Shown here: positions 8,532 to 16,333 of the stretch, one piece after another | Position numbering within the stretch: position 1 is the stretch's first letter | How the letters are laid out: each line of letters starts with the position of its first letter | Assembly (NCBI GenBank): GCA_048268485.1 | Contig: JBLWVL010000007.1 | Location: 62,001 to 126,000 of the forward strand | DNA from: Oceanospirillum sp048268485 | Lineage (GTDB): Bacteria; Pseudomonadota; Gammaproteobacteria; Pseudomonadales; Halomonadaceae | Direction of reading: 5' to 3' | Length of the DNA: 64,000 nt | Made by a program: the position numbers and the translations under genes | The notes under the pieces: generated by a model | What the model was told of the DNA's origin: nothing | What the model saw: only the letters and a program-made list of their open reading frames with translations | Database searches by the model: none

Positions 8532-9461
8532 TCATAGACCTTTGAGAGCTTCTATGTGCTTGTGGGTTGCAGAGCCTAGTGCGCTAAGGCTATAACCGCC
8601 TTCCAAGACTGAAACAATTCTTCCGTCTGAATATGTCCTTGCTACATCCATAATCATTTTTGTCACCCAGAAAAAATCATCATCCACAAGGTTGATTTCA
8701 CCGATAGGATCATCCTTATGGGCATCAAAGCCTGCTGAGATAAAAATCATTTCTGGCCGGTGTATCTGCAGTGCAGGCAACCAGCTTTCTTCAACAAGCT
8801 TGCGGAATTCCGGGCCGTTACAGCCAGCATTAAGCGGCGTGTTAATAATGTTATCCCACTCAGAATCCACAAATCGCCATGGAAAAAACGGGTGCTGGAA
8901 GCTTGAACAAACAAGGACATCAGGATCATTTTTGTAGATGTCTACTGTGCCATTCCCATGGTGGACATCAAAATCGATAACAGCAATTCGCTTGATGCCA
9001 AAATTCTGCCGGGCATGCTCTACACCAATAGCAACATTATTCAGAAAGCAAAATCCCATGCTTTCTACGCGCTCAGCATGATGACCCGGGGGACGAACTG
9101 CGCAAAAAACATTATCCGCCTGGTTTTTAAGTACCTGCTCTGTACCCCGGACAACAGCACCTGCAGCCATGGTGGCAGCATGCATCGTATGGTGGTTCAT
9201 AAGCGTGTCGTCATCAATCTGAACCAGGGGGGCATTTTCTTCAGGTTGACTCAGCTCAAGGGATAATACATGGGCTTTGGGATGTACACGGATTATCTGT
9301 TCTTCTGTTGCAGGTCGGGCATTATAATGCTGCAATTCCTGGGCAAGTGCGCTACGTTCCAATTGCTGATTGATTGATGAAATACGATGCGGGCTTTCCG
9401 GGTGCCATGGCCCCATGTCATGAAGCATGCATTCTGAGTGACTGATGTATGATGTGATCAT
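8532..9461 (-). CDS. Class II histone-deacetylase-like amidohydrolase
   Basis: 309-aa zinc-dependent deacetylase of the HDAC/AcuC/acetylpolyamine amidohydrolase superfamily. Landmarks are 'WHPESPHRISSINQQL' near the start, 'RPPGHHAERVESMGFCFLNN' (paired active-site histidines), 'DFDVHHGNGT' (Asp and His zinc ligands) and 'SAGFDAHKDDPIGE' (second zinc Asp). The C-terminal 'LEGGYSLSALG' is also standard. Substrates in bacteria include acetyl-lysine on acyl-CoA synthetases and acetylated polyamines. The ATG at 9461 has a GGGAGAG ribosome site. It is divergent from a PatZ-like acetyltransferase gene with about 107 bp between starts, which suggests it removes the acetyl groups that enzyme adds. 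Confidence 0.92.
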   Translation of the reverse strand: MITSYISHSECMLHDMGPWHPESPHRISSINQQLERSALAQELQHYNARPATEEQIIRVHPKAHVLSLELSQPEENAPLVQIDDDTLMNHHTMHAATMAAGAVVRGTEQVLKNQADNVFCAVRPPGHHAERVESMGFCFLNNVAIGVEHARQNFGIKRIAVIDFDVHHGNGTVDIYKNDPDVLVCSSFQHPFFPWRFVDSEWDNIINTPLNAGCNGPEFRKLVEESWLPALQIHRPEMIFISAGFDAHKDDPIGEINLVDDDFFWVTKMIMDVARTYSDGRIVSVLEGGYSLSALGSATHKHIEALKGL

Positions 9462-9568
9462 TTAAACTCTCCCTAATTTTGCCAGTTTAATAAAGCTGGC
9501 GTATGGGAGATACTGGCATATAGTCGATAGTGCAACGCAGCATCCAATACAAGAGCGGAGTGATTTTT

Positions 9569-12331
9569 GTGGGTACTCGTTTTTTAAAATATTTTTTTGA
9601 GCCAAAATCTATTGCCGTTTTTGGTGCATCTGAAAAAGAGTTCAGCATGGGAGGGCAGGTTATTCGGAACCTTCAGGATGGACAGTTTCCGGGTAAAATT
9701 TTTGCCGTCAATACTAAAGGTTATGACCAGGTTTTTGGGGAGACGTGTTACCCCTGCGCTGAAGCACTGGAAGAGATTCCTGAACTGGCTGTTATTTGTT
9801 CTCCTCCGAATGTCGTTCCTGACCTTGTAGGTCGACTGGGGCATCTGGGAGTTAAAGCAGCTCTGATTCTGACGGGGGGGCTTTCCAGAACGAATAGTGC
9901 TCAGAGCCTTGTCGACCCCAGCCATCAGTCACTAAAAGATGATATGTTGGCCGCTGCCCGTGAGTCCAGAATCAGAATTATGGGCCCTGAGTGCCTGGGG
10001 GTTTTAGTCCCTGGCAGAAAGCTGAATGCGAGTTATTCATCCGGTAATGTGAAGCCCGGAAAAGTTGCATATATTGGTCAGTCTGGAATGCTGGGTAATG
10101 CGATGATTGACTGGGCTAATGGTCGGGGTATTGGCTTTTCTCATGTGGTGACACTGGGGGATAGTGCTGATGTGATGATTGCTGATGTCATCGACTATAT
10201 TAATCGCTATAGCCATGCTCAGGCTATTCTGCTGCATCTTGAGTATATCAGTGACTCCCGCCATCTGATGACTGCAATTCGTGAGGCGTCCCGTAACAAA
10301 CTGGTGCTGGCAATTAAGAGCGGCCGTATCGTGTCGTCTTACGGTGGGCCCGTGCTAAATACCCCTGGTTTGTTGAACCGTGATCAGGTGTATACCGCCG
10401 CCCTTAACCGGGCTGGTGTGGTTCGCGTTAATGATGTGGAAGAGCTTTTTGATGCCCTGGAGTCTCTTTCCCGGATTAAACCTGTTCTGGGGGATCGGCT
10501 GGCTATTGTCAGTAATGGCATTGGCCCCAGTATTTTGGCGGCCGATAAACTGCTGTTATCGGGTGGCAAGCTCGTTAAGCTTACAGAAGAAACCCGCTCT
10601 AAATTAGATGAATGCCTCCCGTCAGGTTGGTCTGATGCTAATCCAATTGATATCGGTGGTGATGCGATGCCTGAGCGCTTTGTTAAAGCGCTGGAGGTTT
10701 TATCAAATGCTCCGGAGGTTGATGCGGTATTGGCAATTCATGCACCGACACGGCTTGCACCAAGCGCAGAAACTGCCAACGCTGTGATCAATAGTCGAGG
10801 GAAGTTCCGAAAGAGTGTTTTGACCTGCTGGATGGGCATGGAGGAAGCAAGGCCGGCGCGGAAAGAATTTAACCTGGCCGGTGTGCCTACTTATAGCTCG
10901 CCTGAGCATGCGGTTCAGGCCTTTATGCATATGGTTAATTATCGTCGCAGTCAGGCGTTGTTACAGGAAGCGCCTCCGAGTATTCCCCATGAAACGCCGT
11001 ACGAAGTGCGCAGAAGCGCCCGGAAACTGATCTCGAGAGCCCGTAAAGAGGGGCGGGTTGCTCTGACACATCAGGAGAGCACTCAGGTTTTAGCAGCCTA
11101 TAATATTCCTGTGACGCAAAGCTGGTATGCGAAGGATGAAAATGCAGCCGCGATCATTGCTAGTCAGCAGAATCAGCCCCTGGCAGTGAAAATTATCCAC
11201 GAAACCAACTGCAAACCTTTCGTCTACCGGAAGCACCCGCATAAGGTGTCTGCAGGTTTGATGCAGGACATACAAACACCGGACGCGATGCGTAAAGCGG
11301 TTATTGGTCTCAGAGATAAGGTTAATGAAAAGTTTCCGGACAGTACGATCTACGAGTACTGCATTCAACCGATGCATCGTGGTAAACACTCGATGCTGTT
11401 GAATATGGGGATTACGCGAGACCCTGTCTTCGGTCCGGTCATCCTGTTTGGCATTGGTGGTTACAAAGAGAATGTGCTGGCAGACCGGCATGTGGCTTTA
11501 CCACCATTGAATATGACGTTGGCGAATGAACTGATCAAACGTTCCCATGCTTACCGGCTCATCAAAGAACACAGTGATAATCCTGCAGAGGATATTGAGT
11601 CTATTTCTGAAGTTCTGGTTAAGCTGAGTCAATTAGCCGCGGATATCCCTGAGTTGCAGGGGCTGGAGATCAACCCGCTGATTATCAATCGCGATGAGAT
11701 GTTGGTTGTTGATGTAAAAATTGATCTTGGAGAGCCCAGCTATCATGCCATCATGCCTTACCCTGAAGAGTTACGTGAGACTGTAACTCTTAAAACCGGA
11801 CGGGTTGTTGAGGTCAGACCGATCAGAGGAGAGGATGCGGCTGCACTATCTCAGTTTCATAGTCAGTTAAGCGAGCAAAGCATTCGGTTCCGTTATTTCC
11901 ATAATAAAGCGGAACTCAGTAAGCGGGATCTGGCTAATCTGACAATTATTAATTACGACCGGCAGATGGCTTTTATTGCAGAAGAAATCAAAGAGAATGA
12001 TGAGCGTGAGATTCTTGGGGTCGTCAGAGTCTGGACCGATCCTGATAATATCCGCACTGAATTTTCAGTTCTGATTCGGGATGACCTTCAGGGGGAAGGT
12101 TTGGGCGCTTTGCTGATGCATAAAATGATCAAATATTCCCGAAGTGTTGGAACATTGGAAATGATCGGAAAAATCCTGGTTGAAAATCATCCGATGCGGG
12201 GTCTGATGAAACATCTTGGTTTCCAGTGTCAATATAATGTCGATGAGCAGGTGATTGATGCTGTTATGCCATTGAATGAACCGCAGAGTGAATGGCAGCG
12301 CCATCGACTGGAAAACAACACTGGAATATAG
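9569..12331 (+). CDS. PatZ-like protein lysine acetyltransferase (ADP-forming acyl-CoA synthetase fused to GNAT)
   Basis: 920-aa multidomain protein. A CoA-binding domain opens with 'FFEPKSIAVFGASEKEFSMG'. It is followed by succinyl-CoA-synthetase-like domains (about 150-450), an ATP-grasp domain (about 490-705, 'FGPVILFGIGGYKEN') and a C-terminal GNAT acetyltransferase ('VEVRPIRGEDAAALSQFHSQ', about 760 onward). This is the layout of Salmonella Pat and E. coli PatZ, which acetylate metabolic enzymes such as Acs. I chose the GTG at 9569 because GGAG lies 8 bases upstream and homologues begin just before 'FFEPKSIAV'. GTGs at 9530 and 9560 are alternatives. A hairpin terminator follows. The divergent HDAC gene makes a writer/eraser pair likely. 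Confidence 0.9.
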   Translation: MGTRFLKYFFEPKSIAVFGASEKEFSMGGQVIRNLQDGQFPGKIFAVNTKGYDQVFGETCYPCAEALEEIPELAVICSPPNVVPDLVGRLGHLGVKAALILTGGLSRTNSAQSLVDPSHQSLKDDMLAAARESRIRIMGPECLGVLVPGRKLNASYSSGNVKPGKVAYIGQSGMLGNAMIDWANGRGIGFSHVVTLGDSADVMIADVIDYINRYSHAQAILLHLEYISDSRHLMTAIREASRNKLVLAIKSGRIVSSYGGPVLNTPGLLNRDQVYTAALNRAGVVRVNDVEELFDALESLSRIKPVLGDRLAIVSNGIGPSILAADKLLLSGGKLVKLTEETRSKLDECLPSGWSDANPIDIGGDAMPERFVKALEVLSNAPEVDAVLAIHAPTRLAPSAETANAVINSRGKFRKSVLTCWMGMEEARPARKEFNLAGVPTYSSPEHAVQAFMHMVNYRRSQALLQEAPPSIPHETPYEVRRSARKLISRARKEGRVALTHQESTQVLAAYNIPVTQSWYAKDENAAAIIASQQNQPLAVKIIHETNCKPFVYRKHPHKVSAGLMQDIQTPDAMRKAVIGLRDKVNEKFPDSTIYEYCIQPMHRGKHSMLLNMGITRDPVFGPVILFGIGGYKENVLADRHVALPPLNMTLANELIKRSHAYRLIKEHSDNPAEDIESISEVLVKLSQLAADIPELQGLEINPLIINRDEMLVVDVKIDLGEPSYHAIMPYPEELRETVTLKTGRVVEVRPIRGEDAAALSQFHSQLSEQSIRFRYFHNKAELSKRDLANLTIINYDRQMAFIAEEIKENDEREILGVVRVWTDPDNIRTEFSVLIRDDLQGEGLGALLMHKMIKYSRSVGTLEMIGKILVENHPMRGLMKHLGFQCQYNVDEQVIDAVMPLNEPQSEWQRHRLENNTGI

Positions 12332-12359
12332 TCGTTGTGTTATCGGCTAAGGGTTGAAT

Positions 12360-12404
12360 AAACAAAAGAGGTAGCCACTGGATTGCTACCTCTTTTTTGT
12401 TTAT
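12360..12404. terminator. Convergent bidirectional terminator
   Basis: AAGAGGTAGC pairs with GCTACCTCTT, flanked by A- and T-rich ends (outer AAACAAAA/TTTTGTTT). It lies between the 3' ends of the PatZ-like gene and pdxH and can serve both. Confidence 0.88.
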
Positions 12405-12414
12405 TGCTCGTTAT

Positions 12415-13059
12415 CTAGGGTGATAAACGCTCTATGTTCCATTTGCCACCACCAATAACATAGCGGAAGCGGTCGTGAAGCCTGCTGGGCTGTCCCTGCC
12501 AAAACTCAAAAAGATCGGGAACAATACGGTAGCCTCCCCAGTGTGGTGGGCGTGGGATAGGCTCATCACCGGCGAACTGTTCACTGAATTGATCGCACCG
12601 CTGAGATAGCCAATCTCTGTTCGGAATTACTGCGCTTTGTTTCGATACCCAGGCACCAATCTGGCTTTCCCTTGGGCGACTATGAAAATAATCTTCAGAT
12701 TGTTTTGGAGAAACGCGCTCAACCACACCGTCAATACGAACCTGACGTTGCTTTTCACCCCACCAGAAAACAACTGAAGCAAACGGGTTGCCAGCAAGGT
12801 GCATTCCTTTTTCACTTTGGTAGTTGGTGTAAAAGGTCAGGCCGCGGGAGTCCAGGCCTTTAAGCAAAACAATTCTGGAGGCAGGACGGTTTTCCGGAGA
12901 AATGGTGGATAATGTCATAGCATTGGGGTCAAAGGGCTCGCTTTCCACGGCCTGATCAAACCACTGGCTGAACTGATCGAAAGGGTTTTCAGCCAAGGCT
13001 GTTTCGGTCAGAGCCTCCTGATCGAAAACCCGGCGCAGAGAGGAAATGTCCTGATTCAT
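12415..13059 (-). CDS. pdxH: Pyridoxine/pyridoxamine 5'-phosphate oxidase PdxH
   Basis: FMN enzyme that oxidises PNP or PMP to pyridoxal 5'-phosphate, the last step of vitamin B6 synthesis and salvage. 'NRPASRIVLLKGLDSRGLTF' carries FMN-binding residues and 'GYRIVPDLFEFWQGQPSRLH' is the conserved C-terminal substrate region. 'RESQIGAWVSKQS' lies between them. The ATG at 13059 gives 214 aa, close to E. coli PdxH (218). An in-frame TTG at 13083 would add eight residues and is less likely. It lies alone, convergent with the PatZ-like gene. PLP made here would feed the two MocR-type regulators in the window, but no direct link is shown. Confidence 0.95.
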   Translation of the reverse strand: MNQDISSLRRVFDQEALTETALAENPFDQFSQWFDQAVESEPFDPNAMTLSTISPENRPASRIVLLKGLDSRGLTFYTNYQSEKGMHLAGNPFASVVFWWGEKQRQVRIDGVVERVSPKQSEDYFHSRPRESQIGAWVSKQSAVIPNRDWLSQRCDQFSEQFAGDEPIPRPPHWGGYRIVPDLFEFWQGQPSRLHDRFRYVIGGGKWNIERLSP

Positions 13060-13167
13060 AAGGTAAATATCTCTTTGTCTCAAGGTGTGCTGTTCATCAT
13101 AAACGCAGTTCGCAGACCCGCCAACCAGAAGCGGTACAGAAGGCTAAAAAATTCTTAAAATACTGAT

Positions 13168-13773
13168 CTAAAGCTGTAAAAAGTTTTTTATTCCTGAGAA
13201 AACAATCTGGGCAGCCATGGCACTGAGGATCAGGCCTGTCATTTTACTGAGAATATTCAAACCGGTTTTACCAAGAATGCGCTCAATCTGGCTGGATAGA
13301 TAGAGCAGCCCACCCAGGGAGAGAAGTGCCACCATAAGCGCACTGACACCGATTAGCGTTTCTGTGGTGGTTTTAAGCTCTGCGCCATAGACCAAAATCG
13401 CACCGATAGTAGCAGGGCCAACAATGGTTGGAATCGCCAGGGGGACGACAGATATATCATCACTATTTTGCTCTGGAACGCCTGTCGCATGATTGCGGAC
13501 ACCATCTTTTACTAAACTGACGGCGGAGAGAAAGAGAAGGCATCCGGCACCAATGCGAAAAGAGTCGAGTGTGATTCCAAGAACCTGAAATAAAGTTGTG
13601 CCAAAAAAGAACAGCGTCAGGCTGATCAGAGCAGCAGACAGAACAGCCCGGTTAATGGTTGTTCTTTTCTCTTGTTGGGTGTTTCCTCTGGTGAGGGCCA
13701 GGAACATAGAGACTACAAAAAAAGGCGCAAATAGGAAGAAAAATTGGATAAAGGTAGAAATGAACAGAGCCAT
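13168..13773 (-). CDS. MarC family (UPF0056) inner-membrane protein
   Basis: 201-aa membrane protein with six predicted helices in two triplets. 'SVVPLAIPTIVGPATIGAIL' is the diagnostic MarC motif, and 'APFFVVSMFLALT' near the start is the matching first repeat. MarC was once tied to multiple antibiotic resistance, but that role was not upheld and the function is unknown. The ATG at 13773 begins directly with a hydrophobic helix. The gene lies between pdxH and the divergent motAB promoter region and appears monocistronic. Confidence 0.9.
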   Translation of the reverse strand: MALFISTFIQFFFLFAPFFVVSMFLALTRGNTQQEKRTTINRAVLSAALISLTLFFFGTTLFQVLGITLDSFRIGAGCLLFLSAVSLVKDGVRNHATGVPEQNSDDISVVPLAIPTIVGPATIGAILVYGAELKTTTETLIGVSALMVALLSLGGLLYLSSQIERILGKTGLNILSKMTGLILSAMAAQIVFSGIKNFLQL

Positions 13774-14076
13774 GCGGTAATCAGCCTTATTGAAAGTGGT
13801 TGCGACTAGGATTGTGCTTTAGGTTATTATAAATTCACTTTCCGGTTCTTGTTGGATAGTTTTGATTTTTACTTCGTAAATCAGGTATAAAATTTGTAAA
13901 TCGTGGGACGTGCAGTGCTTTTTAACAATAATTGCCACTGGGCGGTAAAGTATTTTTTTACGTTGCCGATATGGCATAAGCTACTGAAAAGTCAGTTGTA
14001 TGGGCTACTAATCAAACATTCACTGGGTTATGCTTTTGCATAACTTTGTTGAAATGTCACAAATAAGGTTGGGTCA
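13774..14076 (+). other. marC-pomA intergenic region
   Basis: AT-rich divergent spacer of about 300 bp. Apart from the sigma-28-type promoter at 13946-13972 it contains no gene and no strong hairpin that I can see. Confidence 0.6.
13946..13972 (+). promoter_or_regulatory. Sigma-28 (FliA) promoter for pomAB
   Basis: TAAAGTAT (13946-13953), an 11-base spacer, then GCCGATAT (13965-13972). The enterobacterial FliA consensus is TAAAGTTT-N11-GCCGATAA, so each half differs by one base and the spacing is exact. The predicted start leaves a leader of about 100 bases before pomA. This places the motor genes in the late flagellar class. Confidence 0.85.
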
Positions 14077-14850
14077 ATGGATTTCGCCACGCTTCTTGGG
14101 CTAGTTACAGGTATTGCATTTGTTGGTTTGGGTATTGCTCAGGGCGATGATCCCAGCATCTTTATCAACATTCCTGGTATCTTTATTGTAGTGGGTGGCA
14201 CTATCTCGGTCACTTTAGTTAAGTACCGAATTGCCAGTTTCTTTTCCGGCCTCAAAGAAGGCTTCTCAGTTGCTTTTCTGGAAAGTAACGATAACCCGCG
14301 TGAGATCATTCAACTTGCCAACCATTTGGCAAAGATCGCGCGCCGCAACGGCCTTTTAGGTCTGGAAGATGAACCTATTGAAAATCCCTTCTTTGCAAAG
14401 GGGATTCAGCTTTGTGTGGATGGACATCCGCCTGAATTTATTCAGAAGGTGCTCATGAATGAAATGAGTATGTCTATTGACCGTAAGCAGTTAGGTGAGA
14501 AGATTTTCCGCAATATGGCAAGTTCTGCCCCGGCTTTTGGTATGATAGGTACACTGGTTGGTCTGGTACAGATGCTGAACAACCTTGACGACCCTTCTAA
14601 GCTTGGTCCAGGTATGGCTGTTGCGCTTTTGACCACTCTTTATGGCTCTCTGATTGCGCAATTAGTTATGATGCCTCTGGCTGACAAGCTGGCTCTGAAA
14701 GGTGCTGAGCTTGAGTCCAATATGTCTCTGATTACTGAGTCGGTACTGGGTATTCAGGAAGGGCTTAACCCGACGGTTATGGACGAGCTTCTGGAAACTT
14801 ATCTGCCTGAATATCTGCGTTCTGGCATGTCAATGTCTGAAGAAATATAG
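14077..14850 (+). CDS. pomA: Flagellar motor stator subunit PomA/MotA
   Basis: 257-aa inner-membrane stator protein with four predicted helices. The first pair is at residues 3-50, the cytoplasmic loop carries the rotor-contact region, and the second pair is around 'APAFGMIGTLVGLVQML' and 'GMAVALLTTLYGSLIAQL'. Its overall sequence style ('MDFATLLGLVTGIAFVGLG', 'INIPGIFIVVGGT') is that of PomA-type Na+ stators rather than enterobacterial MotA. The coupling ion cannot be proven by eye. It is followed after 41 bp by pomB and preceded by a sigma-28 promoter, so the two form a late-class flagellar operon. Confidence 0.93.
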   Translation: MDFATLLGLVTGIAFVGLGIAQGDDPSIFINIPGIFIVVGGTISVTLVKYRIASFFSGLKEGFSVAFLESNDNPREIIQLANHLAKIARRNGLLGLEDEPIENPFFAKGIQLCVDGHPPEFIQKVLMNEMSMSIDRKQLGEKIFRNMASSAPAFGMIGTLVGLVQMLNNLDDPSKLGPGMAVALLTTLYGSLIAQLVMMPLADKLALKGAELESNMSLITESVLGIQEGLNPTVMDELLETYLPEYLRSGMSMSEEI

Positions 14851-14891
14851 AACAGGGTATCCGCAGCTAGACGCGAGGGATATTTGAGGTG

Positions 14892-15695
14892 ATGCATATC
14901 AATACTAAAAAGCGCAGGAAGGCAAAGAACGAGGAAGTCCCTGAATGGATGGTTACCTTTGCCGATATGATGACGCTTCTGCTGACCTTTTTTGTTTTGA
15001 TTCTGTCGTTTTCCACGACAGATGTTGAACGCTATAAGAGTATTGCAGAAGCTATGCAGAGTTCTTTTGGTCTCCAGGAGCTTAATCCGCTCAGTATCAT
15101 TCCCGCTGATAATCCGCCAAAGAATGAGAATATTATTGAGCCGCTTAAACCCCAGCCATCAACCGAAGCTGAGGATGCTGAGATAGAAAATCAGCTGGAA
15201 AGTATCGGTAATCGGCTGGAGACAAACTTCACCGATGAGATCGAAAAGGGTGTGATTATTGTTGAGCGAGATGAAGATCACATCATTATTCGTTTTCCGG
15301 ATGAGTCTGCATTTACATCCGGCAGTGACTATCTGGAGCCAGCGGTTGTTCCTGTCCTGCAGAAAGTTGGGCAGCTGATTTCTGAATATGACATGTTTAC
15401 TATTGTGGGCGGCCATACAGATGATCAGCCGATCAATACAGATCGTTTCCGTTCAAACTGGGATCTTTCCGCTGCCCGTGCAGTATCTGTCGCCCACGAA
15501 CTAACATGGCTAACAGACCTTGAAGAGGAATTTCTTTACGTGGTAGGTAATGCTGATGCGCGCCCTCTGGTTCCTAATACCAGTCAGGAGAATCGTATTA
15601 AAAACCGCCGTGTTGAAATCTTGCTTATTGAGCGCCCGGATAATACTGAGCGTGATGTTTACCAAGGGATTCAGCAAAGTCCATTGCTTAGGTAG
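14892..15695 (+). CDS. pomB: Flagellar motor stator subunit PomB/MotB
   Basis: 267-aa partner of PomA. The single N-terminal transmembrane helix contains the ion-binding aspartate, Asp25, in 'WMVTFADMMTLLLTFFVLI'. A plug/linker region follows (about 50-130). The OmpA-like peptidoglycan-binding domain includes 'GGHTDDQPINTDRFRSNWDL' and 'ENRIKNRRVEILL'. The ATG at 14892 is preferred over the GTG at 14889, with GAGGGA about 11 bases upstream. A terminator follows. The pair converts ion flow into rotor torque. Confidence 0.93.
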   Translation: MHINTKKRRKAKNEEVPEWMVTFADMMTLLLTFFVLILSFSTTDVERYKSIAEAMQSSFGLQELNPLSIIPADNPPKNENIIEPLKPQPSTEAEDAEIENQLESIGNRLETNFTDEIEKGVIIVERDEDHIIIRFPDESAFTSGSDYLEPAVVPVLQKVGQLISEYDMFTIVGGHTDDQPINTDRFRSNWDLSAARAVSVAHELTWLTDLEEEFLYVVGNADARPLVPNTSQENRIKNRRVEILLIERPDNTERDVYQGIQQSPLLR

Positions 15696-15711
15696 TGCTG
15701 ACTCTATCTTT

Positions 15712-15746
15712 AAAAAAAGGGAGCTCTTAGGAGCTCCCTTTTTTAT
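15712..15746 (+). terminator. Terminator of pomAB
   Basis: GGGAGCTC-TTAG-GAGCTCCC stem with A-run before and T-run after, 20 bases past the pomB stop. Confidence 0.9.
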
Positions 15747-15805
15747 TATTGGCTGGTGAAGGCCGTTCTCTGAAAAAGGTCTAGGGCTTGCGAGTGTTAG
15801 AGATA

Positions 15806-15835
15806 AAAAAATACCCTGCCTGGCAGGGTATTTTT
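15806..15835 (-). terminator. Terminator after the cysI-DUF934 unit
   Basis: ATACCCTGCC/GGCAGGGTAT stem with A7 on its left side, which becomes a T-run on the minus strand. It sits 10 bases past the DUF934 stop. Confidence 0.88.
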
Positions 15836-15844
15836 GCAAGCTTC

Positions 15845-16333
15845 TCAGTTCCAGCGCTCAGTAAAAAGAGGCTGAGGCTTATCTTGTGCGGCCTGATAAG
15901 CATTACTGAACGGCTTGAGGCTTGTAACGGCTTCCTCTATGGACTTGTCCTCCCGAACTGCATAGCTATTAAAGCCGCAGCGTGCCATATAGAAAAGCTG
16001 ATCCTGCAGCACATCGCCAATAGCGCGAAGTTGACCCTGATAGTTGAAGCGTTCACGAAGCTGTCTTGCCAGAGTGTAACCACGACCATCTGTAAAGACA
16101 GGGAAGTCGATCGCCACCAACGGAAGCTCAGCAAGCCTTAGGGCTTCTTCTCCGAATACCGTATCATTTGGTACCCAAACGCCAATTGCTTCGAAAGCAG
16201 AGGCATCGTACTCGCCGCTAACCCATAACGGGTAGGGTAGAAGTACTTTACCACCGGCTGGCGACTCAGAGTCAAGATCAACTTTAACCCAGTTATCCTC
16301 TACGATTTCCTGATTTAGAATAATCTTAGGCAT
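15845..16333 (-). CDS. DUF934 family protein, sulfite-reductase partner
   Basis: 162-aa soluble protein. The ATG at 16333 ('MPKIILNQEIVEDNWVKVD') matches the usual DUF934 start, and an upstream extension of the frame is a shadow of the neighbouring gene. 'FTDGRGYTLARQLRERF' and 'GDVLQDQLFYMARCGFNSY' are the conserved core. DUF934 genes typically follow cysI-type sulfite reductases in pseudomonads and Oceanospirillales, where they are assumed to assist sulfite reduction; the exact role is unknown. The start overlaps the end of the reductase by eight bases, indicating translational coupling. This makes the upstream in-frame stop relevant to its expression. Confidence 0.88.
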   Translation of the reverse strand: MPKIILNQEIVEDNWVKVDLDSESPAGGKVLLPYPLWVSGEYDASAFEAIGVWVPNDTVFGEEALRLAELPLVAIDFPVFTDGRGYTLARQLRERFNYQGQLRAIGDVLQDQLFYMARCGFNSYAVREDKSIEEAVTSLKPFSNAYQAAQDKPQPLFTERWN

